Source: a virus
Strand: one strand, 5' to 3'
Virus record (IMG/VR): IMGVR_UViG_3300034682_000058
Coordinates: 1-33,422 of that record
DNA: 33,422 nucleotides
Each line of letters opens with the position of its first letter. The first letter of the stretch is position 1. Position numbers and translations under genes: made by a program. The notes beneath the pieces were generated by a model. That model was not told where the DNA came from and made no database searches. It saw only the letters and a list, made by a program, of their open reading frames with translations. Shown in pieces: positions 8,501 through 15,924 of the stretch.

Positions 8501-11500
8501 CGATTTCGCCAAAGGCCTGCTTAGCGCCCTTGACGAGGTTGTCCCACAAGCTATCCGCCCCACTCCCGATGTTCGACCAAGCATCGGCGAACACGCCGTC
8601 GATGCGATCTACAGCGCCTTCGGTCATCTGCCCCCAGATCGTGGCCTTGCTGCGGTTGACCTCGTACTCGTTGCCGAGCTTGACCAGAGCATCTTGGTAA
8701 AGGGCGGTATCACCGACGCCCGAGGCTATTGCCGCGTTGAGAGCCTCCTGCTCGGCAGTGAAATCCTTGAGTAGCTTGATCTGAGGGTTCAGCCGGTCAA
8801 CGACCCCTTCAACCTTGCCGGCCTGCTCCAGAGCCTTGTTGGCCGCCAGTTGAGCTTTGGTTTGCTCAAGCAACTGCTCGTATTCTTTGGAACCGATATC
8901 GATCTTCTTGCCCGAGAGCGCAATAGACATCGACTTCTGGATGTTAAACGTTTCGAGAGCGTCCGCGCCTTGCAGTGTTGCCGTGGCCTGGGCAAGCGTA
9001 TTGGTTGTTTCCGTGCGCATGCTGGCAATTGACTGATCAATGTCCAGACGATCTTTGGCGTCGGCCTCACGATTGACTGCGGCAGTTACTGCATCCCGCG
9101 CACCGACACCAGTCTTCAGCAACTCCTCTTCGATCTTCTGCTGGATCGCCAGCTCACGCACGCTGTCCGCGCCGGCCAGGTAGGCGTCAGCCATGTCATT
9201 TGAGGACTTGGTCGATATGGCGGATTGCGCCTCGAAATCCTTGAGCGCCTTGGCCTGATTCTCGATCGCCTTGGCGGCTGCGTTAGCAGCCTTGTCCGTT
9301 TTCTTGTTGGCCTCGGTGCCTTCGTTGATGAGCTTGATCGCGCGATCAACACGCTCAAGCGCGGTTTCTTTGACTTCCGGCACAATGGCAGGCGCCGTAC
9401 CGCCATTGGTGATCAGGCTGTAGCCGGTTACGACTGGGTTTTGTGCCGATGCGCCAAAGGCCATCCGCGCAGCCGAAGCTATGGCGAAGTTAGCAGCCTG
9501 CTCGATGGCGGTGATCTGGCGCTTGGCGCTGCTCTCGGCAGCCGTTGCAGTATCTGCATAGGCTTGCTTTTGCGTGGCTGCCGCCTGAGTCGCAGCCTCC
9601 TCGGCAGTGTAAAGGCCAAGCAGCTTGGTTTTTAGGGCTGCCTGCTCGACCTTATTGCCGTCCTTGACCGCTTCCTGATACGCCTTGAGGACTACAGTCT
9701 GCTCACCGATGAGCTTGGCTTGGGCGACCTGTTGCGCGTTCGCGCCCATTTTTGCAGCGTTGTACTCAGCCTCGGCCGCAGCGTTCGCCCCAAGCAGATC
9801 CCGAGTCTCGGTCAGCTTGGCAATGTACTTGTCCCACTCGCCCGCTTTCGCCCCGCTTGATTCGGCGGCGGACCTCTGGGCCGCTGCCAGCTTTTCTGTC
9901 TCGGAAGCAGCGGACGTGGTAACGCCACTCGACTGAGCAAGCAACTTGCCGTACTTGTCGGCCCTCTCGCCGCTGACCGCGTAAGCGGCAGCAGTCTGTT
10001 CAAGCATCGACTTGAACGCCGGCATGATCTGATTATTCTTCGATACCCATTCAGTCACGCTATCCAGCGATCTGGTGCCGGCTTCGACCTCTGCGACCAT
10101 CTTATTGAATGCTTCAGCGCTTTCCACGCCGCTCATGCCAAGAGAATTAAAGGCCTGGCTGCCTCGGGAAGCATATTCGCCGAGAGCGCTTGCGGCGGAA
10201 TTCAGCGCACTTTCTTGCGCCTCAGCCCACTTCGAGGACTGGAAGCGCTGCTGCTCTGCCGACAGTTCTTTGAACTTTTGAATCGAGTCGTCGAGAGTGC
10301 CGTTCTGATCGATAAGTGCGGCGGTGGCGTCATTAGCGCCATCACGAAACATGAAGTAGCTTGCGGCTACAGCACCAACGGTGAACACCAGACCGAGAGG
10401 CCCGCCCAGGAGGCCGAGTACAGCTCTGCCAGCACCAGCAAAAGTGCTAGCCGCAGCAGTAGCACGGTCGGATGCGGCGACAGCAGCGTTCACTACGGCT
10501 GTAGTCTCGCCCACGCCAACCTTGGCGGCTGTTACCTTCGCATAGGCCGCCTGCACTTGAGCTGAGCTTGCAACTGTAGTAGCAGCAAGAGCTCGCTCAC
10601 TGGCTTCGACTTGCTTATTTATAAGAACTTGAGCGCCGCGAATCTCAACCATGCGAGCCACGGTTGCGGCCCGGCCAGTCTCTGAGATTTGGGACTTCAT
10701 GCGCTCCTGCTCGAGCGCAAGCTCGGAGACTAAAGCGGACTGAACCATCTTGATTCGACTGACTTCTGAGGCCATTACCACTCGGTCAGATGCAACCTTG
10801 CTTTCTGCCGCGCTCAACTCGAGCGTCATTAGATCAAGCGTTGCTTTTGCATCTACTTTCTTGGCCTGCGCAGACAAAACATCTTGCTTTGCGGAAGCGG
10901 CAGCAGCATTGAGCGCAACGCGACTGGCGTTAGCGGCATAAAGCGCCGCCGCGCCCTGCTGGGCAAAACCCCCGGCGACCCGGCCGGCTGCAATAGTCAT
11001 CGCAGTGCCGACGGCGGTAATCGATGTAGATAGCGCTTCAGACCCTTCTGTGAACTTGTCGATAAACTTCGACGCGTCAATGATCCCGCCTGCAAGCGCG
11101 GTGGTGGCGCCGCTAGCCTGATCGAGTTCACCCACAAGGCGAGTCAGCGTGTTTCCGGCTACTTGCAGCGCCCCGCCAATGGTGTTGGCGATCTTGCTGA
11201 ACTTATCGTCTACCGCGTCGGCCTGATCTTGAAGGGCTTTAACGACAGCCTCTGCCGTGAGCTTCCCTTCCGCGCCCAGCGAGCGGAGCTGACCAATGGT
11301 GACGCCCATCCCGGCTGCAATCGCTTGGCTCAGCGCCGGCGCTTGCTCCATGACGGAGTTCAGCTCTTCGCCGCGCAGCGTGCCAGATGCGAATGCCTGG
11401 CCGAGCTGGATCAATGCAGCATTTGCAGATGCCGCTGAAGCGCCGCTGATCGCCAGCGACTTGCTGATCGTATCGGTGATGCTTGCAACATCTTTGCCGG

Positions 11501-11831
11501 ATAGATTCAGCGCCTTTTGGTTGGCTGCGATTCGCTGGTATAGCTCAGCAGTGGCAGCGAGCGGTTGGCGGGCTGTTTGAGCACTCTGGAATACTGCATC
11601 TTGTGCAGCTCGAAGTTCTACGGCACTTTCGGTAACCAGGCGCATGCGGTTAGCAATTGAGGCATAAGCCTCTGTTGCCTGATAAAGCTCGCGCACGCCG
11701 AAAGCTGCCGCCACGCCCTTAACGGCAGTGGCTACGGTAGAGGATGTTCTTCCGAGCGAGTTGAGCGCGGAGTCAGCCTGGCCAACCTGCCTGCTATCTA
11801 CCGCAATGACTAGACGAGCTGACTCGGTCAT
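5541..11831 (-). CDS. Tape measure protein
   Basis: A 2096-residue protein that determines tail length and probably helps DNA delivery. Residues about 55-245 form the classic tape-measure domain (MRLVTESAVELRAAQDAVFQ, GTLRGEELNSVMEQAPALSQ, ALQVAGNTLTRLVGELD). Long Ala-rich coiled regions follow, then a Gly/Ala hydrophobic zone near residues 1170-1330. Near the C terminus VYKTVLGRDADAAGKAYWQG is a DUF4214-type motif, followed by GYATGGLISGPGTGTSDSI and NGEYVMRASAV, which are common in tape measures. Start at 11831, with TGGAG 6 bases upstream and a terminator-like hairpin before it; the frame extends 10 codons further without a better start. A 1 kb tail protein gene overlaps its end by ATGA. 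Confidence 0.95.
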   Translation of the reverse strand: MTESARLVIAVDSRQVGQADSALNSLGRTSSTVATAVKGVAAAFGVRELYQATEAYASIANRMRLVTESAVELRAAQDAVFQSAQTARQPLAATAELYQRIAANQKALNLSGKDVASITDTISKSLAISGASAASANAALIQLGQAFASGTLRGEELNSVMEQAPALSQAIAAGMGVTIGQLRSLGAEGKLTAEAVVKALQDQADAVDDKFSKIANTIGGALQVAGNTLTRLVGELDQASGATTALAGGIIDASKFIDKFTEGSEALSTSITAVGTAMTIAAGRVAGGFAQQGAAALYAANASRVALNAAAASAKQDVLSAQAKKVDAKATLDLMTLELSAAESKVASDRVVMASEVSRIKMVQSALVSELALEQERMKSQISETGRAATVARMVEIRGAQVLINKQVEASERALAATTVASSAQVQAAYAKVTAAKVGVGETTAVVNAAVAASDRATAAASTFAGAGRAVLGLLGGPLGLVFTVGAVAASYFMFRDGANDATAALIDQNGTLDDSIQKFKELSAEQQRFQSSKWAEAQESALNSAASALGEYASRGSQAFNSLGMSGVESAEAFNKMVAEVEAGTRSLDSVTEWVSKNNQIMPAFKSMLEQTAAAYAVSGERADKYGKLLAQSSGVTTSAASETEKLAAAQRSAAESSGAKAGEWDKYIAKLTETRDLLGANAAAEAEYNAAKMGANAQQVAQAKLIGEQTVVLKAYQEAVKDGNKVEQAALKTKLLGLYTAEEAATQAAATQKQAYADTATAAESSAKRQITAIEQAANFAIASAARMAFGASAQNPVVTGYSLITNGGTAPAIVPEVKETALERVDRAIKLINEGTEANKKTDKAANAAAKAIENQAKALKDFEAQSAISTKSSNDMADAYLAGADSVRELAIQQKIEEELLKTGVGARDAVTAAVNREADAKDRLDIDQSIASMRTETTNTLAQATATLQGADALETFNIQKSMSIALSGKKIDIGSKEYEQLLEQTKAQLAANKALEQAGKVEGVVDRLNPQIKLLKDFTAEQEALNAAIASGVGDTALYQDALVKLGNEYEVNRSKATIWGQMTEGAVDRIDGVFADAWSNIGSGADSLWDNLVKGAKQAFGEIAHMLTTKPLLASISNWLTGTDNGQGLSSVWGKLLGGAGGSSGGTSGGGLFSGLAGIGQNLLSAWNTITGVGSSVASGYASGGIGGAISGGAGYYGNMLNGIASTLSSGFTSLIGGNIAITGATAAASAATTAALTGVTAEVAASTAATVGAEGITAAMLSGAVAEGAASVGTSIGVAGATTAAASSGLAASVSAALSSAAAMWPLAIVMGMYQSGKLYDAGVRPSASDMLETGGHTAAGKATMAPLAIQSGIMEIQDKINSKLVGGKLAAIISGSTLHQAVWGAVGKKLFGGAWETKDGGISLGVENGEFDPQQYIYQKKKGGLFSSSKKRTRYSDLDAETESALGAAYNDKLLNSMGLFSALGVQLSESVFDGLNVAATKISTQGKTPEAIQEELDKWFSGLGDSAVSAINAATNSGLENYNFEALTTFVNDLYSVNDSFDMLGLKLYDVSVSTGFMAEQLISMAGGLEALKAGESSFFENFYTDTEKADYALSTVNKQFEAMGVKLPGTRDAYRDMVEALDRTTESGRQMYVTLTSLSGNAAQAYSILEQRADAAAAAVQAMSEQLIGVAGNAQSALQRAISAQQKATTEAYNARITSLNDMVSTATENVSGLTSVGNDLGDALKALRGDSDDAVKMLRAQAQATLKSALATARSGGSLSGFTGLSDALDTVSTNNTDLYGSMEDFARDQGRTANVVAELNGINGKQLTTAEKSLKGLETQIELAKAAYDAQMAQFDSQLAFAQAQMDALNGVDNSVMGVTAAINAMNLAVVAALAGITGKASDGTSTNNGTLIDSVYKTVLGRDADAAGKAYWQGQLASGAISYDQLAQAIANAAKEKNQAVKAGYATGGLISGPGTGTSDSIFARLSNGEYVMRASAVSMFGTGLLDQMNAGQLPAFAMGGGIGETGPQLEVTGPSRIFNANQTASMLNGGGGNGELIAEVRQLRTENRQAQFQIVKLTQKIEQIMTQWNSEGTPKERDYAL

Positions 11832-11847
11832 ACTTTTCTCCAGGCGT

Positions 11848-11870
11848 AAAAAAGCCCGCACTTGGCGGGC
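11848..11870 (-). terminator. Terminator between the moron and the tape measure gene
   Basis: GCCCGC and GCGGGC form a 6-bp stem with a 5-base loop, followed on the - strand by TTTTTT and then the tape measure RBS. It would end transcripts of the lipoprotein/membrane pair and attenuate late read-through into the tape measure gene. Confidence 0.75.
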
Positions 11871-11886
11871 CTATGAAATTGTTACT

Positions 11887-12144
11887 TCAAGATCGTTTTC
11901 TGGAATCTTCCATGTACTTGCGGTTTAGCTCCTTGTTGCGCTCCCGCATTGTGTCGCCAAGCGTTTTTGGCTTGCGAACAAATAGCATCGCTATACCCAC
12001 CACCGCTATGACGCCTACGGCGATCATAAGGACGACGCCGTATGCTGATACAAATGCTACAAGAATCACAAAAGCAGGAGCCAGAAGCCAGGGCGCCATG
12101 ATCACGGCGATCAGAATCAGCACGCACAATATTGCTTTTTGCAT
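11887..12144 (-). CDS. Small two-helix membrane protein (moron partner)
   Basis: An 85-residue protein with two long hydrophobic segments, about residues 3-30 and 33-57, and a strongly basic cytoplasmic-type tail (KPKTLGDTMRERNKELNRKY). I know no specific family. It follows the lipoprotein gene by about 50 bases and is followed by a terminator, so the two form a unit inserted between the tail chaperones and the tape measure, where most phages have no gene. A role in superinfection exclusion or envelope change is conceivable because both products are envelope proteins; no sequence feature proves it. Confidence 0.7.
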   Translation of the reverse strand: MQKAILCVLILIAVIMAPWLLAPAFVILVAFVSAYGVVLMIAVGVIAVVGIAMLFVRKPKTLGDTMRERNKELNRKYMEDSRKRS

Positions 12145-12195
12145 TAGGTATCCCTCCCATTAAAGCGGCAGCGCAACAAAGCAGAGCCTGCGGCC

Positions 12196-12720
12196 CTACT
12201 TAGCGCCATCACAAATACTCATCGACGAGAGTCGCAGCTTTGGATCAGTGATCCTCAGCACGCGAGCCATACAGCTATCGTATGTCTCAACTGGGCGAGC
12301 GGCGTTCGTGGCCGCGGCAGCAATTGCCCCGCCGTAGACGGTCCCGCCATTAGCGACACAGTCGAACGATTCTGGATGCTTGAGTCGAGCCGCATAGCCC
12401 CACACTTGAGGCCTGGCCCATGCGAAGAAGCCAATTTTCATGTGCTGATGCTTGTCGCCGACGATGTCCGCGCCGGAAGCGCGCGCTACATCAGCCAGAG
12501 CCTGATTCACTTTTGCATAGCCGCCGTACCATTGCTGGTTGGCAACTGCGCGACCAAGAAACACCGAATCGACACTCTTAGGTAGTGGAGTCGGGAGCAG
12601 GCAAACCGGCCCTGCGTAGGGAGGCAGAGCGGGCTGAGAGCCCTCCCACTTTTGGACAACTGACTTAGTCCCGCAGCCTGTGAGCGCAACAACCAGACAC
12701 AATCCGAAAATTCCCTTCAT
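12196..12720 (-). CDS. Phage-encoded lipoprotein (moron)
   Basis: A 174-residue protein with a signal peptide and lipobox: MKGIFGLCLVVALTGC, acylated Cys at residue 16, then GTKS. Position +2 is Gly, with no Asp retention signal, so outer-membrane sorting is likely. The mature part holds several Cys (CLLP, SFDCVANGG, DSCMAR, SICDGAK) that could form disulfides in the periplasm. I do not recognise the family. It lies between the tail chaperones and the tape measure, preceded by a promoter-like sequence and followed by the membrane protein and a terminator. Phage lipoproteins of this kind often block superinfection; that is inference here. Confidence 0.75.
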   Translation of the reverse strand: MKGIFGLCLVVALTGCGTKSVVQKWEGSQPALPPYAGPVCLLPTPLPKSVDSVFLGRAVANQQWYGGYAKVNQALADVARASGADIVGDKHQHMKIGFFAWARPQVWGYAARLKHPESFDCVANGGTVYGGAIAAAATNAARPVETYDSCMARVLRITDPKLRLSSMSICDGAK

Positions 12721-12736
12721 TTGGCACTTCCTCTTA

Positions 12737-12764
12737 TAGATAGCGGCAATCTACCACTATTGAA
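12737..12764 (-). promoter_or_regulatory. Possible promoter of the lipoprotein moron
   Basis: On the - strand a weak -35 (TTCAAT, 12759-12764) is 16 bases from TATCTA (12737-12742), about 17 bases before the lipoprotein start with an AGAGGAAG ribosome site between. The interval 12721-12813 holds no gene. Matches to the consensus are partial. Confidence 0.3.
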
Positions 12765-12782
12765 GGGATGGACCAAAGTGCC

Positions 12783-12818
12783 GAGGCTGCTGAGCCTGCT
12801 GAGCCTGCTGAGCCTACT
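12783..12818. repeat. Four-copy 9-bp tandem repeat
   Basis: Four consecutive 9-mers: GAGGCTGCT, GAGCCTGCT twice, and GAGCCTACT. The last one contains the stop codon of the GT reading frame. If the stop were lost the frame would read (Ala-Gln-Gln)n. The repeat looks like a slippage-prone boundary between the chaperone gene and the moron. Confidence 0.7.
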
Positions 12819-13649
12819 TGGACCGCTTGCCCGCCGCCCGTAACGCCGCCCGTAGCCTGTCTTTGGTCAGCGTCTTGTTCGCTGCCGCCGTCTCGGCCTC
12901 GGTAAGCGGAGTCTGCGAGACCCTGAGCCGAATCCCTTCCATCTGCATCAGAGCCCGCTTCTCTTCGAACTCAAGCTCGCGCTCGCTCATGCGCAGCCAG
13001 GATTCCAGTTCGGCCCAGGTGAGCGACTCACTGGAAAGTTTGCACTCCCAGAAAAGGCCCACCAGGTACTCCATGCCGAACGGGATGGCCTCGTAGTCCA
13101 GCTGGGCCGGTTTCTTGCCGGTACGTTCAAACTCTCTAATCAGTATTTCCCTGATCGAGATATCCGCACCATCAGGCACCCGGCGAAGCTTTAGGTCGGC
13201 CTCGAAGCTACTTAGGAGGCTGGCGAGTCTTTCGCGAAAAAACGGGTACGGTCACTCGCCAGCTTCTCAACTTCGAGAGACAGGCCGGGGTTATTCAGCA
13301 GGAGCTCAGTGACGGCTTCCTTGGTGTAAGGGACCGGGAAGCTCCAGTCGAAGGCCAGCACGGATCGGTAATGGAGGTTGGCGCGCTGGACGAGCTCAGC
13401 CTCGGCGTCGACAGACATCTTCTCCTTGTCTTCGTCACGCAACATGCGGGTCGCTTCCAGCAGGGCCTTTCGAGCAGCGGGAGCATCAGAGCCCATCACC
13501 ATCAGGTAATGTTCGGTTTCAGTACCATCCGGCAGGGTCAGCGGCAGCTTTTTGCCCTTTTCAAGGGCGCCCAGAGTATAGAAATCAGCCATGGAAAACG
13601 GTTTTTCAGCGACTGCTTCGATAGCTGCTTTTTCGGCTTTGGTGGTCAT
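12814..13649 (-). CDS. Tail assembly chaperone GT fusion made by -1 frameshift
   Basis: The 13212-13649 frame codes protein G. Its codons read CGT TTT TTC near the end, giving the heptamer T TTT TTC at 13242-13236. A -1 slip there enters the frame that runs without a stop to 12814, through RERLASLLSSFEAD and VPDGADISIREIL. The fusion would be about 278 residues: 138 from G and 140 from T. The T frame has no good ribosome site of its own; its first usable start is a GTG at 13179. G/GT frameshifting upstream of the tape measure gene is conserved in long-tailed phages, where both products chaperone the tape measure. Confidence 0.82.
13212..13649 (-). CDS. Tail assembly chaperone G
   Basis: A 145-residue protein beginning MTTKAEKAAIEAVAEKPFSM. 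It carries features of the G-type chaperones: an N-terminal helix, a KKLPLTLPDGTETEHYLMV beta segment and a helical MLRDEDKEKMSVDAEAELV core. It lies after the major tail protein and before the tape measure gene, the expected place. Its last seven residues (AKDSPAS) follow the slippery sequence and appear only in the unshifted product. GGAG stands 9 bases before the start. A terminator-like hairpin separates it from the major tail protein gene, which would lower its output relative to that protein. Confidence 0.85.
   Translation of the reverse strand: MTTKAEKAAIEAVAEKPFSMADFYTLGALEKGKKLPLTLPDGTETEHYLMVMGSDAPAARKALLEATRMLRDEDKEKMSVDAEAELVQRANLHYRSVLAFDWSFPVPYTKEAVTELLLNNPGLSLEVEKLASDRTRFFAKDSPAS
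13236..13242 (-). promoter_or_regulatory. -1 ribosomal slippery heptamer (T TTT TTC)
   Basis: On the - strand the zero-frame codons are cgT TTT TTC, matching X XXY YYZ. Shifting back one base re-pairs both tRNAs on TTT TTT and opens the T frame. No stop occurs between the slip site and the T frame body, and the zero-frame stop comes 7 codons later. Confidence 0.82.
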
Positions 13650-13666
13650 TCAGTGAATCTCCAGAC

Positions 13667-13692
13667 AAAAAGAAGCCCGCACAGTGGCGGGC
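13667..13692 (-). terminator. Attenuating hairpin between major tail protein and chaperone G
   Basis: GCCCGC (13675-13680) and GCGGGC (13687-13692) form a 6-bp stem with a 6-base loop, followed on the - strand by TTCTTTTT. It sits between the highly expressed major tail protein gene and the chaperone gene. Confidence 0.7.
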
Positions 13693-13708
13693 AGTAAAAG
13701 GGGTTGGT

Positions 13709-14167
13709 TTACGGCGTTACAACTGGCTCGACTTCCAGTACTTCGCTGTTGATCGCGATCGAGACGTTCGCCTTCACGATGTCAGCGGCGCCACCAGTCG
13801 CGATACGGCGGGACATCACCTTGCCGGCGAAGTAAAAGATGTCGCCATCTTCCAACTCAACCTTGAAGTTGTAGTCACCACTCGACTCATCCTTGAGCGC
13901 AACGTTCAGCGCATCCTGACCTTCATCGCCAGAGTCGAAGCCGAGCGCCAGGGTCATGTCGCCGGCATCGTAGGTGCCCTTGAACTTTCGCACTCGCCGA
14001 TCTGCCAGCGCGGTGAAGGTGGCGGACGAGACTTGATCGCCGAACTCACCGAGGTTTTCGACCTCGGCCACTTCGACCCAGGTGTCTGCGGCGTAAGCGA
14101 CGGCGGTTGCCATCGGGGTTTTGGTGCCGATGCTGAATCGTGCGCCGGCTGCGGTATTAACGGGCAT
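13709..14167 (-). CDS. Major tail tube protein
   Basis: A 152-residue protein (MPVNTAAGARFSIGTKTPMA...). Its pattern matches small phage tail-tube proteins: an N-terminal SIGTKTP strand, WVEVAEVENLGEFGDQVSSA, a polar FTALADRRVRKFKGTYDAGD segment and a closing beta region. It lies between the tail terminator and the chaperones, the expected place for the tube protein. The ATG at 14167 has GGAGG 7 bases upstream; an in-frame start at 14203 has no ribosome site. Confidence 0.85.
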   Translation of the reverse strand: MPVNTAAGARFSIGTKTPMATAVAYAADTWVEVAEVENLGEFGDQVSSATFTALADRRVRKFKGTYDAGDMTLALGFDSGDEGQDALNVALKDESSGDYNFKVELEDGDIFYFAGKVMSRRIATGGAADIVKANVSIAINSEVLEVEPVVTP

Positions 14168-14223
14168 GGGTAGTCCTCCAAAGGACATTGGATGTAGCCG
14201 CAAGGCGGCGAGGGGTTGCAGAA

Positions 14224-14640
14224 TTAGGGTTGGACGATGTTTGCCCAGTAGTAGACGTCAACGGACACTGTCTGCCAGATGTCCTCGACGCTGATCGCGC
14301 GGCGCTGTACGCGGCGGATCTTGACCTTCTGGCCTTCGTAGATGAGCGCCTTGGGCGGATCAAACAGGCGCATGAGCGTGTCTGCGTCAGCGAGCATCGG
14401 GCCGGTTCCGACCCCTTTTGGGTAGCGCAGGTCGATCTGCAGAATGCCGCCGACCTCGCTGGAGTCGCCCGACGCCATGCCGACCTTTTCGCGGTAGGAG
14501 ATGAGGTTTGTCAGTCTTGCCCAGGTCTGCCCGGCTATGGGCTCAAAGGTCACACCCTCGAACGCCGTGCGGCCTTGCGGGATTATCCCGGTGGCGAGGT
14601 AGGCCGATACAAGCGCGGCATTTACTTTCAGCTCGCTCAT
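14224..14640 (-). CDS. Tail terminator-like protein (DUF4128 type)
   Basis: A 138-residue protein (MSELKVNAALVSAYLATGII...). Size, the RLTNLISYREKVGMASGD and EVGGILQIDLRYPKGVGTG segments, and its location after the gp10-like protein and before the tube protein match the tail terminators that cap the tube and join it to the head. Its start overlaps the stop of the preceding gene by 4 bases, indicating coupled translation. The function comes from synteny and general resemblance, not from a diagnostic motif. Confidence 0.75.
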   Translation of the reverse strand: MSELKVNAALVSAYLATGIIPQGRTAFEGVTFEPIAGQTWARLTNLISYREKVGMASGDSSEVGGILQIDLRYPKGVGTGPMLADADTLMRLFDPPKALIYEGQKVKIRRVQRRAISVEDIWQTVSVDVYYWANIVQP

Positions 14641-15038
14641 ACCTTGTTCTTCCTGGCCTGCTCATCGATCAGTCGCTGGAATCGGTCAACGTTACGGCGG
14701 ACCATGCCCTGCGGCGCTTTAATCTTGGACCAGCCTTCGTACTCGATTTTGTACGCGTAGGGCATGTTGTTGGTGAGGTAGGTTTCTTGGCCGGCGCCGG
14801 GGGGCGTGTTCGCTGTGACTTCTGCACTGGTGGCAGATCCAACTTTATCGACACGATCGTTCTCGCCAGACGCAGGCTGGCCAACAGAGGTTTGCCAGTC
14901 TCCGCGAAGGCGTCCGTCCAGTACCGGCGTATCCATAATCACCGCGTTAAACAGTGCGATGGTCGTGCCGCGAGTGATCTCATCGTGTGCCTTGGTGGTC
15001 TTGGCCGAGAACCGCTTGATGTCATCTGAAAAGCTCAT
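14637..15038 (-). CDS. HK97 gp10-like tail completion/connector protein
   Basis: A 133-residue protein starting MSFSDDIKRFSAKTTKAHDE. It contains the hallmark of gp10-like proteins: an N-terminal helix, ALFNAVIMDTPVLDGRLRGD (the DTPVxxGxLRxxW pattern, here with GDW) and NNMPYAYKIEYEG. Family members act at head-tail joining. The start codon overlaps the previous stop (TGATG), which fixes it at 15038 although the frame is open further upstream. Confidence 0.85.
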   Translation of the reverse strand: MSFSDDIKRFSAKTTKAHDEITRGTTIALFNAVIMDTPVLDGRLRGDWQTSVGQPASGENDRVDKVGSATSAEVTANTPPGAGQETYLTNNMPYAYKIEYEGWSKIKAPQGMVRRNVDRFQRLIDEQARKNKV

Positions 15039-15418
15039 CAGCGCCTCCCGTGAAGCTCGTAGACCAGCGGCGTACCGGCTGGATTGGTGGATTTGATGTT
15101 GATGATCGTCCACGTCAGGCCGTCAGCAAGAACAGTGGTCGTCATCGTCGGAGGCCACTCCAGGCCTTTGGCGGCGAGCATGATCTTCTTGTCGCCCTGC
15201 TGAACGAGCGAGCCAGCGGCATTGATGATGCCAGCCTCCTGCGCCGTGTAGTCCAGCAGGATCAGTTGGCCGGTTTGGGTGAGTGTTGCCCCGCCCGTCT
15301 CGACGCCCGTGACAGGGTCGTACTCGCCGGGCGTAACTTCGCTCAATGTGGCAGTCAAGCCGAAGCGCTCAATCAGCCGCAAAGCAGTGGCGGCCATGCG
15401 GTCGTAGAACGCGCTCAT
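15038..15418 (-). CDS. Head closure / head-tail joining protein
   Basis: A 126-residue protein (MSAFYDRMAATALRLIERFG...). It shows an N-terminal helix and then a compact beta barrel (ATLSEVTPGEYDPVTGVETG, TWTIINIKSTNPAGTPLVYE), as in the small head-closure proteins between connector and tail completion protein. The arrangement connector - closure - gp10-like - terminator here matches the order in HK97/SPP1-type phages. It starts 3 bases after the previous stop. Confidence 0.7.
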   Translation of the reverse strand: MSAFYDRMAATALRLIERFGLTATLSEVTPGEYDPVTGVETGGATLTQTGQLILLDYTAQEAGIINAAGSLVQQGDKKIMLAAKGLEWPPTMTTTVLADGLTWTIINIKSTNPAGTPLVYELHGRR

Positions 15419-15420
15419 GC

Positions 15421-15921
15421 TCAGGCCCTTATGGCGAATAGCCCTCGGCGGGCAAGGTAATCGGCGAACTGGGTCGCGCTTGGGCGATCAGGTGCTGCGG
15501 GGAGCAGATAGCCGCTGTTGCTGCTGACTTCTGCGTACTGCACTTCAACAGCGCCCTCTACGCGTTCTTTGACGACCGCGCCGGTACGCTGTGATGGTGG
15601 GTCGATGTCGTCTGCGTAGATCTCAACCGCCAACGCCATCTGTCCGTATTCGATGCGGGCCGGGATGTAGGTCGGCGAAAGGATCTCACCGTCTACCTGG
15701 GCGCCGCGCCGAGGCCAAGACAATCCCTGTCTCGGATTCGACTTGCTGCCTTTCCACGTCAACGCCATCATCTGGACGGCTGCACGGCGCAGCAGGGCCT
15801 CTTGCTCCGGCTCGGTCGCTGGGATGGTGCGGCCGAACTTGACCGCGTACATCGCCAGGCTTTCGGCCGTTGCGAAACTCTCGGCGTCTTCCAGGCCCTG
15901 GCCGTCTTCGATGATGAGCAT
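15421..15921 (-). CDS. Head-tail connector (DnaT-like family)
   Basis: A 166-residue protein starting MLIIEDGQGLEDAESFATAE. This belongs to a family often labelled DnaT-like ssDNA-binding protein, but its position right after the capsid gene and its helical core (LLRRAAVQMMALTWKG...PRRGAQVDGEI) fit a gp6-type head-tail adaptor better. The DNA-replication label is therefore probably misleading. It is followed directly by head closure, and its start lies 3 bases after the stop of the 55-residue gene. Confidence 0.75.
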   Translation of the reverse strand: MLIIEDGQGLEDAESFATAESLAMYAVKFGRTIPATEPEQEALLRRAAVQMMALTWKGSKSNPRQGLSWPRRGAQVDGEILSPTYIPARIEYGQMALAVEIYADDIDPPSQRTGAVVKERVEGAVEVQYAEVSSNSGYLLPAAPDRPSATQFADYLARRGLFAIRA

Positions 15922-15924
15922 TTG

